In this document: piece after piece, positions 1-8,674 of the stretch | Layout of the letters: every line of letters starts with the position of its first letter | Numbering within the stretch: the first letter of the stretch is position 1 | NCBI RefSeq assembly: GCF_900100075.1 | Contig: NZ_FNEG01000002.1 | Span: 310,001-374,000 of the forward strand | DNA length: 64,000 bases | Origin: Chryseobacterium jejuense | Lineage (GTDB): Bacteria; Bacteroidota; Bacteroidia; Flavobacteriales; Weeksellaceae | Direction of reading: 5' to 3' | The notes under the pieces: generated by a model | What the model was told of the DNA's origin: nothing | The model's input: the letters and a program-made list of their open reading frames with translations, nothing else | Databases searched by the model: none | Translations under genes and position numbers: made by a program

Positions 1-236
1 TAATATTTAAAACTTTCAACAAAGTCATCCGGCTTTATATTATGAGATTTTAAAATAAACCTTGTACCGGCTTCCATATTTCTGTTCTGATACATGAAGT
101 TAACCTGATCATTCATTACAAGTTCTGCGACAACTTCTGCCATAACGTCCTGATCGACCAGATTTTTAGGCTTATCAATATAGTCACTACATGAAAACAG
201 CCCCAGAAAAACAAAAACAAGAATCAAATTTTTCAT
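1..236 (-). CDS. DUF4296-type lipoprotein, 3' part cut by window start
   Basis: Partial reading frame running off the window start. It begins MKNLILVFVFLGLFSCSDY, a lipoprotein signal peptide with the lipid-attached Cys in LFSCS, so the product should be anchored in an envelope membrane. The following residues (DQDVMAEVVAELVMNDQ, then FMYQNRN) match what I know of the small DUF4296 lipoproteins of Flavobacteriia. It lies 47 nt downstream of the polyprenol-phosphate mannose synthase gene in the same direction, an arrangement common in Chryseobacterium. Function unknown. The C-terminal part is missing only because the window ends. Confidence 0.75.
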   Translation of the reverse strand, partial: MKNLILVFVFLGLFSCSDYIDKPKNLVDQDVMAEVVAELVMNDQVNFMYQNRNMEAGTRFILKSHNIKPDDFVESFKY

Positions 237-283
237 CAGCTTATTTTTATATTTTTTATTGGAAGAATTCGTCATGTTTTATG

Positions 284-1000
284 TTATAATCTATTGATGA
301 TTGACTTCCATTTTAAGTTTAAAACACCAAAAACAGCTTCATGGATAATTCCGCCGTTCATTTTGCTTTCACCTAAAATTCTATTGGTAAATATAATAGG
401 AACTTCTACAATTCTGAACCCTTTTTTAAAAGCTCTGAATTTCATTTCTATCTGGAATCCGTATCCTTTCAATCTTACATTATCCAATCCGATTTCTTCC
501 AATACTTTTCGTGAAAAGCAGACAAAACCGGCTGTGGTATCATGAATAGGAAGTCCTAGAATAAATCTCACATATTTTGATGCAAAATAAGATAATAAAA
601 CTCTTCCCATTGGCCAGTTCACCACGTTCACTCCTTTTGAGTAACGGGAACCAATGGCCATATCTGCATTCAGACAGGCTTCAAAAAGTTTAGGAAGATC
701 CTTAGGGTTATGCGAAAAATCGGCATCCATTTCAAAAATGTAGTCGTATTTATTTTCAATTGCCCATTTAAACCCATGAATATAGGCTTTCCCTAAACCA
801 TCTTTAATATGTCTTATCGAAAGATGCAGGTAATGTGGATATTTCTTTTGTATTTCTTTTACGATATCTGCTGTTCCGTCCGGAGAAGAATCATCCACTA
901 CTAAGATATGAAAGTCATCCTCCAATGCAAAAACTGCGGAAATAATATTTTCAATATTTTCCTTTTCGTTATACGTTGGGATGATGACGAGTTTTTTCAT
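284..1000 (-). CDS. Polyprenol monophosphomannose synthase (GT2 family)
   Basis: Glycosyltransferase of the DPM1/Ppm1 type, 238 aa, transferring mannose from GDP-mannose to a polyprenyl phosphate at the cytoplasmic face of the inner membrane. Seen: the N-terminal nucleotide-binding strand VIIPTYNEKENI, then VVDDSSPDGTAD, and the metal-binding EMDADFSHNP, all signatures of this GT2 subgroup. No membrane segments, as expected for the short bacterial form. I start at Met 1000 (MKKLVIIPTYN); the longer frame to 1045 adds 15 residues not typical of the family. Followed by the DUF4296 lipoprotein gene, probably one transcript. The lipid-linked mannose may feed protein O-mannosylation or glycan assembly (inference). 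Confidence 0.88.
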   Translation of the reverse strand: MKKLVIIPTYNEKENIENIISAVFALEDDFHILVVDDSSPDGTADIVKEIQKKYPHYLHLSIRHIKDGLGKAYIHGFKWAIENKYDYIFEMDADFSHNPKDLPKLFEACLNADMAIGSRYSKGVNVVNWPMGRVLLSYFASKYVRFILGLPIHDTTAGFVCFSRKVLEEIGLDNVRLKGYGFQIEMKFRAFKKGFRIVEVPIIFTNRILGESKMNGGIIHEAVFGVLNLKWKSIINRL

Positions 1001-1056
1001 TTCAGTTTGCAAAGATAGTTTATTTAACCTTTTTATTTTATACAAAATAATCTATA

Positions 1057-1064
1057 ATTTTGCA
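1057..1064 (+). promoter_or_regulatory. Possible -7 promoter box
   Basis: TAATTTTG matches the Bacteroidota -7 consensus TAnnTTTG. It lies in the divergent gap between the mannose synthase gene and the DUF4271 gene and points toward the latter. No good -33 TTG is seen at the usual distance and the leader would be about 170 nt, so this is weak. Confidence 0.25.
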
Positions 1065-1240
1065 AAAATCTTTTTCAAAGATTCTGGGATCAGACAAAAA
1101 TTGTTTTCGTCAGTTTTGAATGCTCCATATCATCAATGAAAAATAGATTGTAAGATTAGATTTAACAGATGAAGCAATAAAGAAATTCTATGCCAAGTTG
1201 TGTTATTTATAGTTAAATAAAAAAATAAAAAACTTAAATT

Positions 1241-1909
1241 TTGCCGTCATCACCAAACTACATCAATCATGTAAGAATACCTGAGAATAACGATTGGGTA
1301 ATTTTTATACTTATAGGTTGTATCTTTTTATATGTTTTTATGATGAACATTATAGAAAGAGATGCCAGTCTTAAAGATTTTCTGCTTCAAAAGTATTTTG
1401 ATGCAAGCAATAACCTTCCGAGCTGGATTATTACATCCTGTGTCATTACGCTTACGCTATCTGTACTGATCTCTCAGTATATTCCGGTAGTTCCTAAGTT
1501 TATTGCAGATCTGCAGATTTTGGGATACCAGCTTAATAAATTCGGTTACACCTTGCTGGCGGTTTTATTTTTTTATCTGATAAAATCAACATTAGGTTAT
1601 TTATTTTATCAAAGTATAGGAGATGGAAAAAAATGGACTGTTTTTTATTTCACTGCCACCAAATTCTATTTTATCCTGTCTTTTTTGCTGATAATTTTGT
1701 GTGTTACCCATTATTACTTCCCAATAGACAGAAATAAAATGTTCCTCTATTATTTCTCCTTCTTTTCTTTTGTATTCATTTTCAAAGTTTTTTTCTACTT
1801 ATTTCACAAGAACAAGATTCTTCCTGAGAAATGGTATTATAAATTTTTGTATATTTGCACGCTCCAAATCGCACCATTATTACTGCTTTGGAAATTGTTA
1901 TTTTTTTAA
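1241..1909 (+). CDS. DUF4271 family integral membrane protein
   Basis: About 222 aa with several hydrophobic segments (near residues 18-36, 58-80, 97-120, 136-160, 165-188 and 203-220), so an inner-membrane protein. Composition, length and position directly before uroporphyrinogen-III synthase match the DUF4271 proteins of Flavobacteriia; function unknown. The start is uncertain: the frame has no ATG near the front because an in-frame TAA stands at 1235-1237, so translation probably starts at the TTG at 1241. The next Met is inside the first membrane segment. It is followed after 3 nt by hemD, suggesting coupled translation. Confidence 0.8.
   Translation: MPSSPNYINHVRIPENNDWVIFILIGCIFLYVFMMNIIERDASLKDFLLQKYFDASNNLPSWIITSCVITLTLSVLISQYIPVVPKFIADLQILGYQLNKFGYTLLAVLFFYLIKSTLGYLFYQSIGDGKKWTVFYFTATKFYFILSFLLIILCVTHYYFPIDRNKMFLYYFSFFSFVFIFKVFFYLFHKNKILPEKWYYKFLYICTLQIAPLLLLWKLLFF
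1850..1857 (+). promoter_or_regulatory. Possible internal promoter for hemD
   Basis: TATATTTG, a perfect match to TAnnTTTG, sits inside the 3' end of the DUF4271 gene, 56-65 nt before the hemD start. It could give hemD its own promoter in addition to read-through. No clear -33 element. Confidence 0.35.
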
Positions 1910-1912
1910 TAA

Positions 1913-2662
1913 ATGTCAATGATGAGAATAAAGTCCATATTGGTTTCTCAACCAGCGCCTAGTGAATCTTCTCCATATCTGGATATAGCGAAGAAGGAAA
2001 AAATAAAGATTGATTTCCGTCCATTTATCCACGTTGAAGGGGTTGACAATAAAGAGCTCAGAACTCAGAAAATAGATCTGACGCAATATACCGGTATCAT
2101 TTTTACCAGTAAAAATGCTATTGATCATTACTTCAGACTTGCAGAAGAATTACGTTTTGCAGTTCCGGATACAATGAGATATATCTGCCAGTCGGAAGCA
2201 ATTGCTAACTATCTTCAGAAGCACATTGTATACAGAAAAAGAAAGATCAGCTTTGGGGAAAAAAACTTCTCAGATCTACTTCCTCTGTTCAAGAAGTTTC
2301 CTACTGAAAAATACTTGTTACCATCTTCAGATGTTTTAAGTCCGGACACGATAAAAACCTTGGATTCTGCAAACATTGAATGGACAAGAGCAATTATGTA
2401 CCGTACTGTATGCAGTGACCTGACAGACATCAACATTAAAGACTATGATATGTTGATCTTCTTCAGCCCACAAGGAATTAAATCTCTGCAACAGAACTTC
2501 CCTGACTTCAAGCAGGAGGAAACAAAAATCGGAGTTTTCGGAAACACCACTTTGGCTGCAGCAGAAGAAGCGGGATTAAAAGTAGACCTAATGGCTCCTA
2601 CGAAGGAAACACCTTCTATGACCATGGCCCTAGAAAAATATATTAAAGCGCTACACAAATAG
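1913..2662 (+). CDS. hemD: Uroporphyrinogen-III synthase
   Basis: HemD family, about 249 aa. The cytoplasmic enzyme closes and inverts ring D of hydroxymethylbilane to make uroporphyrinogen III, a precursor of heme and siroheme. The two-lobed pattern is visible: KSILVSQPAP at the front, YTGIIFTSKNAIDHYF in the first lobe, and MLIFFSPQGIKSL and KIGVFGNTTLAAAEEAG in the second, the usual places for substrate contacts. Bacteroidota HemD diverges from the proteobacterial enzyme but keeps these blocks. The start could be ATG 1913 or ATG 1922 (MRIKSILVSQP, more family-like). Ends in a clear terminator. Confidence 0.88.
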   Translation: MSMMRIKSILVSQPAPSESSPYLDIAKKEKIKIDFRPFIHVEGVDNKELRTQKIDLTQYTGIIFTSKNAIDHYFRLAEELRFAVPDTMRYICQSEAIANYLQKHIVYRKRKISFGEKNFSDLLPLFKKFPTEKYLLPSSDVLSPDTIKTLDSANIEWTRAIMYRTVCSDLTDINIKDYDMLIFFSPQGIKSLQQNFPDFKQEETKIGVFGNTTLAAAEEAGLKVDLMAPTKETPSMTMALEKYIKALHK

Positions 2663-2685
2663 TCTTTAATACAAAAAATAAGCTC

Positions 2686-2722
2686 AACCATCTTTTCAAT
2701 ACAGGAAAGATGGTTTTTTTTT
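2686..2722 (+). terminator. Rho-independent terminator of hemD
   Basis: Stem AACCATCTTT / AAAGATGGTT with a 10-nt loop, followed by a run of nine T. Confidence 0.85.
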
Positions 2723-2804
2723 AACTACATTTGAACAAAAATTAACATTAAATAGTACGTTCTGATAAAGCATATCAGGGCCTGCAAAAAAATAAAATAT
2801 TCTG

Positions 2805-4847
2805 ATGAAAGCTCCACAGGCAAAAAAAATAGAAAAAACACTAGAAACCCACGGCGACAGAAGAATTGACAATTACTTCTGGCTTAATGAAAGGGAAAAC
2901 CCGGAAGTAATCCAATATCTTGAAGAAGAAAATGCTTACGAAGAATTCATCATGAAAGACACCGAAGAGCTACAGGAAGAACTCTTTGAAGAAATGAAAG
3001 CCCGATATAAAAAGGACGACGAATCTCTTCCTTATTTCTTTAATGAATACTGGTACATCGTACGTTATGAAGAAGGTAAAGAATACCCGATCTTCTGCAG
3101 AAAGCTTGGAAGTCTGGACAACGAAGAGGAAATAGTACTTGACGTAAATATTCTAGCAGAAGGTGAAGATTTCTTCGAAGTAGGAAGCGTTGCGGTAAGC
3201 CCTAATAATGAATTGGCTTCTTTTTCTTCAGACAATGTAGGAAGAAGAATCTATACTTTAAACTTCAAAAACTTAAAGACAGGAGAAATTCTTCCGGATA
3301 AAATCCTAAATACTACAGGAAAGGCTGTTTGGGCCAATGACAACCAACATATATTTTATATCAGAAAGGACAAAAGCCTTAGAGCATTTCAGGTTTACAG
3401 ACATAAACTGGGAACTGATGCTTCGGAGGATATTCTGATCTTCCATGAAGAGGATGACACCTTTGATGTGAATGTCTTTAAAACAAAATCCTTACAGTAT
3501 ATTTTCATCGCAAGTTCAAGTACCATTTCTGATGAACATCATTTTATTCCTGCAGACAATGTTTTTGCAGAGTGGAAAGTTATTCAGCCAAGAATAGATG
3601 ATCTTGAATATTCCGTAGAGCATTACAAAGATGAATTCTACATTATCACGAATGCTGATGATGCTACGAACTTCAAAATTGTAAAAGCAAAGATTGATAA
3701 CTGTGGTATGGAAAACTGGGTAGATGTCATTCCTCATCGTCCTGAAGTTTTATTGGAAGGCTTTGAAATCTTCCAGGATTATCTGGTTCTTGAAGAAAGA
3801 GAAAAAGGACTGCTTCAAATCAAGATTATTGATGAGAAAACTCAAGAGTCTTATTACCTTCCTTTCTCTGATCCAACTTATACTGCTTATATCGGAATCA
3901 ACCTTGAATTTGACACCGAAGTTCTACGCTATGGTTATACTTCCCTAACTCAACCGGGTTCTACGTACGAGTACAACATGAAAGATAAAACCACAAAACT
4001 TCTGAAACAACAAGAGGTCTTAGGTGGAAAATTCTTCCCGGAAAATTACATTTCTGAAAGAATATGGGCAGATTCCAGAGACGGTGAAACAAAAATCCCT
4101 ATTTCTCTTGTTTATCATAAAGACACGAAGAAATCACCAGATACTCCGCTTCTATTATATGGTTATGGTAGTTATGGACACACTGTAGATGCAAGCTTTT
4201 CAAATGTAAGGTTATCTATCCTTGATCGTGGCTTTATTTATGCCATTGCCCATATCCGTGGCGGAGAATACCTGGGAAGAGAATGGTATGAAGATGGAAA
4301 AATGCTATTCAAGAAAAATACCTTCTTTGACTTTATAGATGCAGGAAAATATCTGGTAAAAGAAAACTACACGTCTTCTAAACATATCTACGCGATGGGT
4401 GGAAGTGCCGGAGGTCTCTTAGTAGGAGCTGTTGTCAATTATGAACCTCAATTATTCAACGGTATAGTTGCACAGGTTCCTTTTGTGGATGTTGTTACTA
4501 CGATGTTAGATGATACTATTCCTTTAACAACCGGAGAATATGATGAATGGGGAAATCCTAATGATAAAGAATACTATCACTATATGAAAGATTATTCTCC
4601 TTATGACAATGTAGAAGCCAAAGACTATCCAAACATTCTTATCACAACAGGATTCCATGATTCCCAGGTACAATATTGGGAACCTGCAAAATGGACTGCA
4701 AAACTTAGAGAATTGAAGACCGATGACAATATTCTGATCTTTAAAACAGATATGAGTTCAGGTCATGGAGGCGCAAGCGGAAGATTTGAATCTCTGAAAG
4801 AAGATGCCCTTGAGTACGCGTTCTTATTGAAGATAAATAAACAATAG
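2805..4847 (+). CDS. ptrB: Oligopeptidase B (S9A serine peptidase)
   Basis: Prolyl-oligopeptidase-family serine peptidase of 680 aa, the usual length for oligopeptidase B, which cuts short peptides after basic residues in the cytoplasm or periplasm. No signal peptide is visible, so probably cytoplasmic. Seven-bladed propeller in roughly residues 70-400, alpha/beta hydrolase domain at both ends. Catalytic triad read from the sequence: Ser534 in MGGSAGGLLVG, Asp619 in TGFHDSQVQYWEPAKW, His654 in SSGHGGASGRF; these blocks are almost identical to those I know from E. coli PtrB. ATG 2805 fits the family N-terminus (DNYFWLNERENPEVIQYL). No substrate-determining residue was checked, so basic specificity is inferred from family membership. 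Confidence 0.9.
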   Translation: MKAPQAKKIEKTLETHGDRRIDNYFWLNERENPEVIQYLEEENAYEEFIMKDTEELQEELFEEMKARYKKDDESLPYFFNEYWYIVRYEEGKEYPIFCRKLGSLDNEEEIVLDVNILAEGEDFFEVGSVAVSPNNELASFSSDNVGRRIYTLNFKNLKTGEILPDKILNTTGKAVWANDNQHIFYIRKDKSLRAFQVYRHKLGTDASEDILIFHEEDDTFDVNVFKTKSLQYIFIASSSTISDEHHFIPADNVFAEWKVIQPRIDDLEYSVEHYKDEFYIITNADDATNFKIVKAKIDNCGMENWVDVIPHRPEVLLEGFEIFQDYLVLEEREKGLLQIKIIDEKTQESYYLPFSDPTYTAYIGINLEFDTEVLRYGYTSLTQPGSTYEYNMKDKTTKLLKQQEVLGGKFFPENYISERIWADSRDGETKIPISLVYHKDTKKSPDTPLLLYGYGSYGHTVDASFSNVRLSILDRGFIYAIAHIRGGEYLGREWYEDGKMLFKKNTFFDFIDAGKYLVKENYTSSKHIYAMGGSAGGLLVGAVVNYEPQLFNGIVAQVPFVDVVTTMLDDTIPLTTGEYDEWGNPNDKEYYHYMKDYSPYDNVEAKDYPNILITTGFHDSQVQYWEPAKWTAKLRELKTDDNILIFKTDMSSGHGGASGRFESLKEDALEYAFLLKINKQ

Positions 4848-4887
4848 CTTTCCCCTTCTCTCTATTAATTTTCATAATACAAGATAT

Positions 4888-5064
4888 ATGCTATTACTAG
4901 TTTTTATTTCAATTGCTATTATTTATTATTTAATACAAAAACAGAAAATTACAAGAATAGAAAAAAGAGAAGATTTTAAGGCTAGACAAGAGGAGAAGCT
5001 ACAGGATATCCTGAAAAAAGCAAAAGAGGAAGATCTTAAGAACAAAGAAAATAACAATTTATAA
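4888..5064 (+). CDS. Small single-pass membrane protein, 58 aa
   Basis: A short frame starting MLLLVFISIAIIYYLIQ: one N-terminal hydrophobic segment (residues 1-16) followed by a strongly charged, Lys/Glu-rich helical tail (KREDFKARQEEKLQDILKKA). Predicted bitopic inner-membrane protein with the charged tail in the cytoplasm. It begins 40 nt after oligopeptidase B and ends 11 nt before the next gene, so it looks like part of that operon. No family recognised. Codon use and spacing look genuine, but the length makes this less certain. Confidence 0.6.
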   Translation: MLLLVFISIAIIYYLIQKQKITRIEKREDFKARQEEKLQDILKKAKEEDLKNKENNNL

Positions 5065-5075
5065 AATACATTGTC

Positions 5076-5441
5076 ATGATAAAAAGTGACAGTTATAATC
5101 ATATGAATGAATCTGAATATTGGAAAAAAATAGAACAGTTCTTCGAAGATAATTTCGAGACTGAGAAGAATCCACCTATTGAGACTTTACTGTTTTTAAT
5201 AGGACTACAGGAACTGGGCAGCGGGCAGCAGAAATACACAAAAGAAGACAAAGTAAATCTCATCCATATTGCTGTTTGCAGATTACTTGAACCTTTTGGA
5301 TATTACAAGTTTACCCACTATGAAGATGGGTGGCCACAGTTTGAAAAACTGGAAGATCTTCCGGAATTAAAACCTAATGAGCAGACCTTGCTTATGAAAA
5401 AGGCGATTATTCAGTACTTTCAGGAAGAGGAACTGATTTAA
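5076..5441 (+). CDS. Conserved small hypothetical protein
   Basis: 121 aa, no signal peptide or membrane segment, acidic, probably cytoplasmic and mostly helical. The central block FLIGLQELGSGQQKYTKEDK and the block HIAVCRLLEPFGYY followed by DGWPQFE resemble short hypothetical proteins that I have seen across Flavobacteriia; no function is known to me. It follows the 58-aa membrane protein after 11 nt. The start could also be Met10 (5103, MNESEYW), which may be the family start. Confidence 0.75.
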   Translation: MIKSDSYNHMNESEYWKKIEQFFEDNFETEKNPPIETLLFLIGLQELGSGQQKYTKEDKVNLIHIAVCRLLEPFGYYKFTHYEDGWPQFEKLEDLPELKPNEQTLLMKKAIIQYFQEEELI

Positions 5442-5995
5442 AGTCAAAAATGCGGCTATTTAGAGATTTGATAATGAAACTATACCATCATTAGCAAAAC
5501 CAACCTAAAACACTACATACCTTATACAAATAGAGACAAGCCAAAAACTTGTCTCTATTTTTTTTAAACAAAAACAATATTAATATTTAAAAAATGTCGT
5601 ATTTTTTTAATTAGAGTTAATATTTTAAACCATTTCAACATCAGCTAATTACATACTATTTTTACGAATATTTTATTCATATTTTAGAATTTTTTAGAAT
5701 TTGATAGGCATATTCCATATTAGATTTGTAATTTAGGGACTTCCAGACCACATTCTTTTGATCTGTTACTATGATCAAAATCCCTCAGAATACCATGGTC
5801 AATTTCTTCAGGCTTGTCCTTGGCGTACAGCACTGAAAAAAAAGACACAGCAAAAATGATATCCCGACTCGTTATGAGCCGGGCAGGATAAAAATTTGAA
5901 AAAAATACACACAAAAACTAAGGACTGAAAAACTATGTATTTCAAAAGAATTACTTCTGAGTAAAACAGATTAAAATTTAAATAGAAATCAAACC
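5442..5995. other. 554-nt intergenic region
   Basis: Holds the terminator at 5531-5565, then very AT-rich sequence without credible coding potential, and near 5863-5883 an imperfect hairpin (CCCGACTC / GAGCCGGG, one mismatch) about 110 nt before the three-gene secreted-protein operon. The hairpin is a local GC peak and could be part of the operon's 5' leader. No consensus -7 box found. Confidence 0.5.
5531..5565 (+). terminator. Rho-independent terminator
   Basis: Perfect 10-bp stem TAGAGACAAG / CTTGTCTCTA with a 7-nt loop followed by eight T. Ends the ptrB operon, about 90 nt after the last stop codon. Confidence 0.85.
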
Positions 5996-6883
5996 ATGAA
6001 AAAAATTAGCACTTCTTTAATGTTGCTCATTGTCAGTATGGCCTTTTCACAAGTAGGTATTTCGAAAAACCCAACGGTTGAAATCCACAACAAGGCCATT
6101 TTACAGGTAGACGGAAAATATGAAGGAAAAAATTACGGGATGATGCTTCCTGAAGTATCTGCACCCGAAAACCTTCCATTGTATAACTCCGCCAATCCAG
6201 ACAGAGAGATGGCAGGAATGATGATGTTCGAAAAAACACATGCTACATTTTATTCCTATGACGGAGGAAAATGGAACAATGAGCCTACTGCTGCCGACTT
6301 CAAAATGAAACAATCCAGATTTTTATCCAATGCCGATGAAGAAACAAGTGTTGTATGTGTACTTCTGGGATGTGGCCGACATGTAGGACTTAGCTTTGGG
6401 GCAACTGTTGACGGAAAACAATCCTATAACAGCCTTAATATAACAAGAGAAACTGCTGTAGTAGCCGGAGGAGGAATTTATGGAGACAAAAGCTTTAACA
6501 ATGCCAAATTCGTTATAAATGAAGCCGGTGTTTATGATATCTACCTGAATGTTCCTTCCAAAACAGGAGGAGCTGTATCCCTGACAAGTGGACCTCAATA
6601 TCAGCTAAGGGCCTATTTGAAACAAAGCAACGGAAGTTACAATGAAGTAAAACTCACCACATTCTTCCCTGATTATTATGGTATTCTGGGAATTGGCGGA
6701 GATACCAACACTGCAGCCTTCACCACGACAAGGATCCGTTTGAATCCGGGAGATTATATTGTTTCGAGAATACATTCTCCATTGGCAACAGTATCTGTAG
6801 TGGTTACCCTTACTGCTGCAGCCAATACCAATATCGCCCAATACTATCCAAGAGAAATAATGTTCACCAAAGTAAGTGATTAA
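5996..6883 (+). CDS. Secreted protein, first of three tandem paralogues
   Basis: 295 aa with a Sec signal peptide (MKKISTSLMLLIVSMAFSQ, cleavage likely after the SQ region). Residues 30-100 carry a repeated family pattern: NKAILQV, then MMLPEVSAPENLPLYNSANPD, then MMMFEK and YDGGKW. This mirrors the N-terminal part of many Flavobacteriia cell-surface proteins of unknown role. The C-terminal 150 residues read as a beta-rich domain (FVINEAGVYDIYLNV, NPGDYIVSRI) resembling C1q/TNF-like jelly rolls; that fold is my inference. It shares VCVLLGCGRHV with the third paralogue (VGCILIGCGQKDV). One nucleotide separates its stop from the next ATG. No T9SS sorting domain seen. Confidence 0.75.
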   Translation: MKKISTSLMLLIVSMAFSQVGISKNPTVEIHNKAILQVDGKYEGKNYGMMLPEVSAPENLPLYNSANPDREMAGMMMFEKTHATFYSYDGGKWNNEPTAADFKMKQSRFLSNADEETSVVCVLLGCGRHVGLSFGATVDGKQSYNSLNITRETAVVAGGGIYGDKSFNNAKFVINEAGVYDIYLNVPSKTGGAVSLTSGPQYQLRAYLKQSNGSYNEVKLTTFFPDYYGILGIGGDTNTAAFTTTRIRLNPGDYIVSRIHSPLATVSVVVTLTAAANTNIAQYYPREIMFTKVSD

Positions 6884-6884
6884 A

Positions 6885-7724
6885 ATGATCAGAAAAACGA
6901 TTACGCTCCAAGTTTTTATTGTAACAGCAATAAGTACACTAGGATTTGCTCAGGTAAAAATGGGTAACAAACCCGAAACAATTCATCCAAGAGCAGCTTT
7001 GCAGGTAGAGCACAATGCGAAAGGAATTATGCTTCCCGTTGTTGAAAACCATACTGAACTTCCTAATTATAATGCAGCACACCCGGATCTGTATGAAAAC
7101 AAACCTGAAGATAATGGGTTAGTATTTTATAACAAGGAGATTAAAGATGTGGTAAAATATGATGGTTACAGGTGGATTGCTGCCACAGAGAGAAGTATCA
7201 AAAATTATAAAAACGTAAGTATTCTAGGATCCAATTCATCGGATGTGTCCGTTGCCAATGTATTAGGAATTACAGGACGCCCTACCCTTCCTTTTAATAT
7301 CTTAAATGATTTTGACAGAAATAATATAAATAATTTAGGTGTTACGGTAAATGCTAATGGAGAAATTACAATTCCGGCAGATGGCTTTTACAGAATCAAT
7401 CCGTCTATAAAAACAAGCAGTGCCGGAGGTCTTTCTGTGGGAAATGCAGCTACCATTGTTTCATTACAGACTCTATATGCTAATGCTGTTGGAGAAGGAT
7501 GGCAGAAAATTCATGAAAACAGCTTTCTGCTGTACGGATTGTTGGTAACAGCCGGCAGCTCAAACTCTGTGAACAACTTTTCCACAACAAAATATCTGCG
7601 TGCGGGAGACCAAATCCGAATAAGAGCCGGCATTCAGGCTGACACTGGATTAAATGTGGGAGCTGGTGTAAATTTTAAAATGAATGATAAAGATACTTTT
7701 ATCTATATAGAAAAACTGAACTAA
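6885..7724 (+). CDS. Secreted protein, second of three tandem paralogues
   Basis: 279 aa from ATG 6885; a GTG at 6876 would overlap the previous gene, but the signal peptide (MIRKTITLQVFIVTAISTLG) fits the ATG. Same plan as its neighbours: GIMLPVVENHTELPNYNAAHPD, GLVFYNKEIKDVVKYDGYRW, then a beta-rich C-terminal half (ITIPADGFYRINPSIK and YLRAGDQIRIRAGI). It lacks the GCG cysteine motif found in the first and third copies. Start lies 1 nt after the previous stop, so translation is probably coupled. Function unknown; likely periplasmic or surface-exposed. Confidence 0.73.
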   Translation: MIRKTITLQVFIVTAISTLGFAQVKMGNKPETIHPRAALQVEHNAKGIMLPVVENHTELPNYNAAHPDLYENKPEDNGLVFYNKEIKDVVKYDGYRWIAATERSIKNYKNVSILGSNSSDVSVANVLGITGRPTLPFNILNDFDRNNINNLGVTVNANGEITIPADGFYRINPSIKTSSAGGLSVGNAATIVSLQTLYANAVGEGWQKIHENSFLLYGLLVTAGSSNSVNNFSTTKYLRAGDQIRIRAGIQADTGLNVGAGVNFKMNDKDTFIYIEKLN

Positions 7725-7725
7725 A

Positions 7726-8553
7726 ATGAGAAAGAAAATATATATCGCCGCCTTTTTAATGACAGCCACGATGGCATTTTCTCAGGTTATCGTTGGCGGG
7801 GCATCCAATCCAAGCCCCAATTCCATGTTCAGTATTGTGAATAAAGAAGATAATTCTGCACAATCTAAAGGAATGATGATCCCAACGGTAAACAATGAAA
7901 CAGAATTACCCCTGTACAACACCAGTCAAACGAATCGTTTTGATAAAGATCCTTCTATGCAAGGAATGATTATGTACAGAAAAGATATTCAGCGTGTTGT
8001 AGTCTATGACGGAGATCAATGGAAACCAACATTTTATGAATCCGGCGGAAGAACGACCCGCGCCAGCATGAATCCGACAACCGCTGAAAGTGATTTTCCT
8101 TCTGTAGGATGTATTCTTATCGGATGTGGACAAAAAGATGTTCCTTTTGGATTCTACAGTAACACGTTAGACGGAGATAAACTTGGTATTATTGATCCTC
8201 AGGGAGCTGTGAATAGTGACTTCAGTAATTTCACATTCAAGGAATCAGGATTTTACAAGATACTGATCAGCTTAAAAGTAAAAACGTCAGGGATCCACGT
8301 GAGCCCACCTGTTATTTCGTTCAGAGCTTTAAAAAATGGAGCGATCTTAGCCAGAAATGATGTTCCTTTAAATGAAGCCATCCTGATTACAGCCGGAGCC
8401 AACAGAGTAGGAACGATGGAGTTTTTAGCCATGTTTGACAAAGGAGACAAGCTTAAAGTTCAGGTTTCCGGAGGGGTTTCTATCTTAACGGTTGCTGATA
8501 TCTACAAAATTGTTCCAACAGATGGAACTTTTATCAGTATAGAAAAATTATAA
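7726..8553 (+). CDS. Secreted protein, third of three tandem paralogues
   Basis: 275 aa, signal peptide MRKKIYIAAFLMTATMAFSQ. Contains the shared blocks GMMIPTVNNETELPLYN, GMIMYRKDIQRVVVYDGDQW and the cysteine motif VGCILIGCGQKDV, and a beta-rich C-terminal part (FTFKESGFYKILISLKV, MFDKGDKLKVQV). Closest to the first paralogue by the Cys motif. Starts 1 nt after the second gene's stop; the identical TAA-A-ATG junctions suggest tandem duplication of whole gene units. Followed by a terminator, so the three genes form one operon. No known function. Confidence 0.73.
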   Translation: MRKKIYIAAFLMTATMAFSQVIVGGASNPSPNSMFSIVNKEDNSAQSKGMMIPTVNNETELPLYNTSQTNRFDKDPSMQGMIMYRKDIQRVVVYDGDQWKPTFYESGGRTTRASMNPTTAESDFPSVGCILIGCGQKDVPFGFYSNTLDGDKLGIIDPQGAVNSDFSNFTFKESGFYKILISLKVKTSGIHVSPPVISFRALKNGAILARNDVPLNEAILITAGANRVGTMEFLAMFDKGDKLKVQVSGGVSILTVADIYKIVPTDGTFISIEKL

Positions 8554-8597
8554 GTCTGAAATAACACGAAACATTTTATATTCCATATTTCATTAAA

Positions 8598-8632
8598 TCG
8601 GGTACTTCAATTGAGGTACCCGGTTTTTATTT
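8598..8632 (+). terminator. Rho-independent terminator of the secreted-protein operon
   Basis: Self-complementary CGGGTACTTCAA / TTGAGGTACCCG (one G-U pair) followed by GGTTTTTATTTTTT. Confidence 0.8.
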
Positions 8633-8674
8633 TTTATAAAACTAACGATCCATCATCACTTCTCCATTTGCTGA

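Noticed and set aside
5720-5914. 64-codon minus-strand frame in the intergenic gap
   Set aside because: No conserved pattern, runs through a hairpin, composition like non-coding AT-rich sequence.
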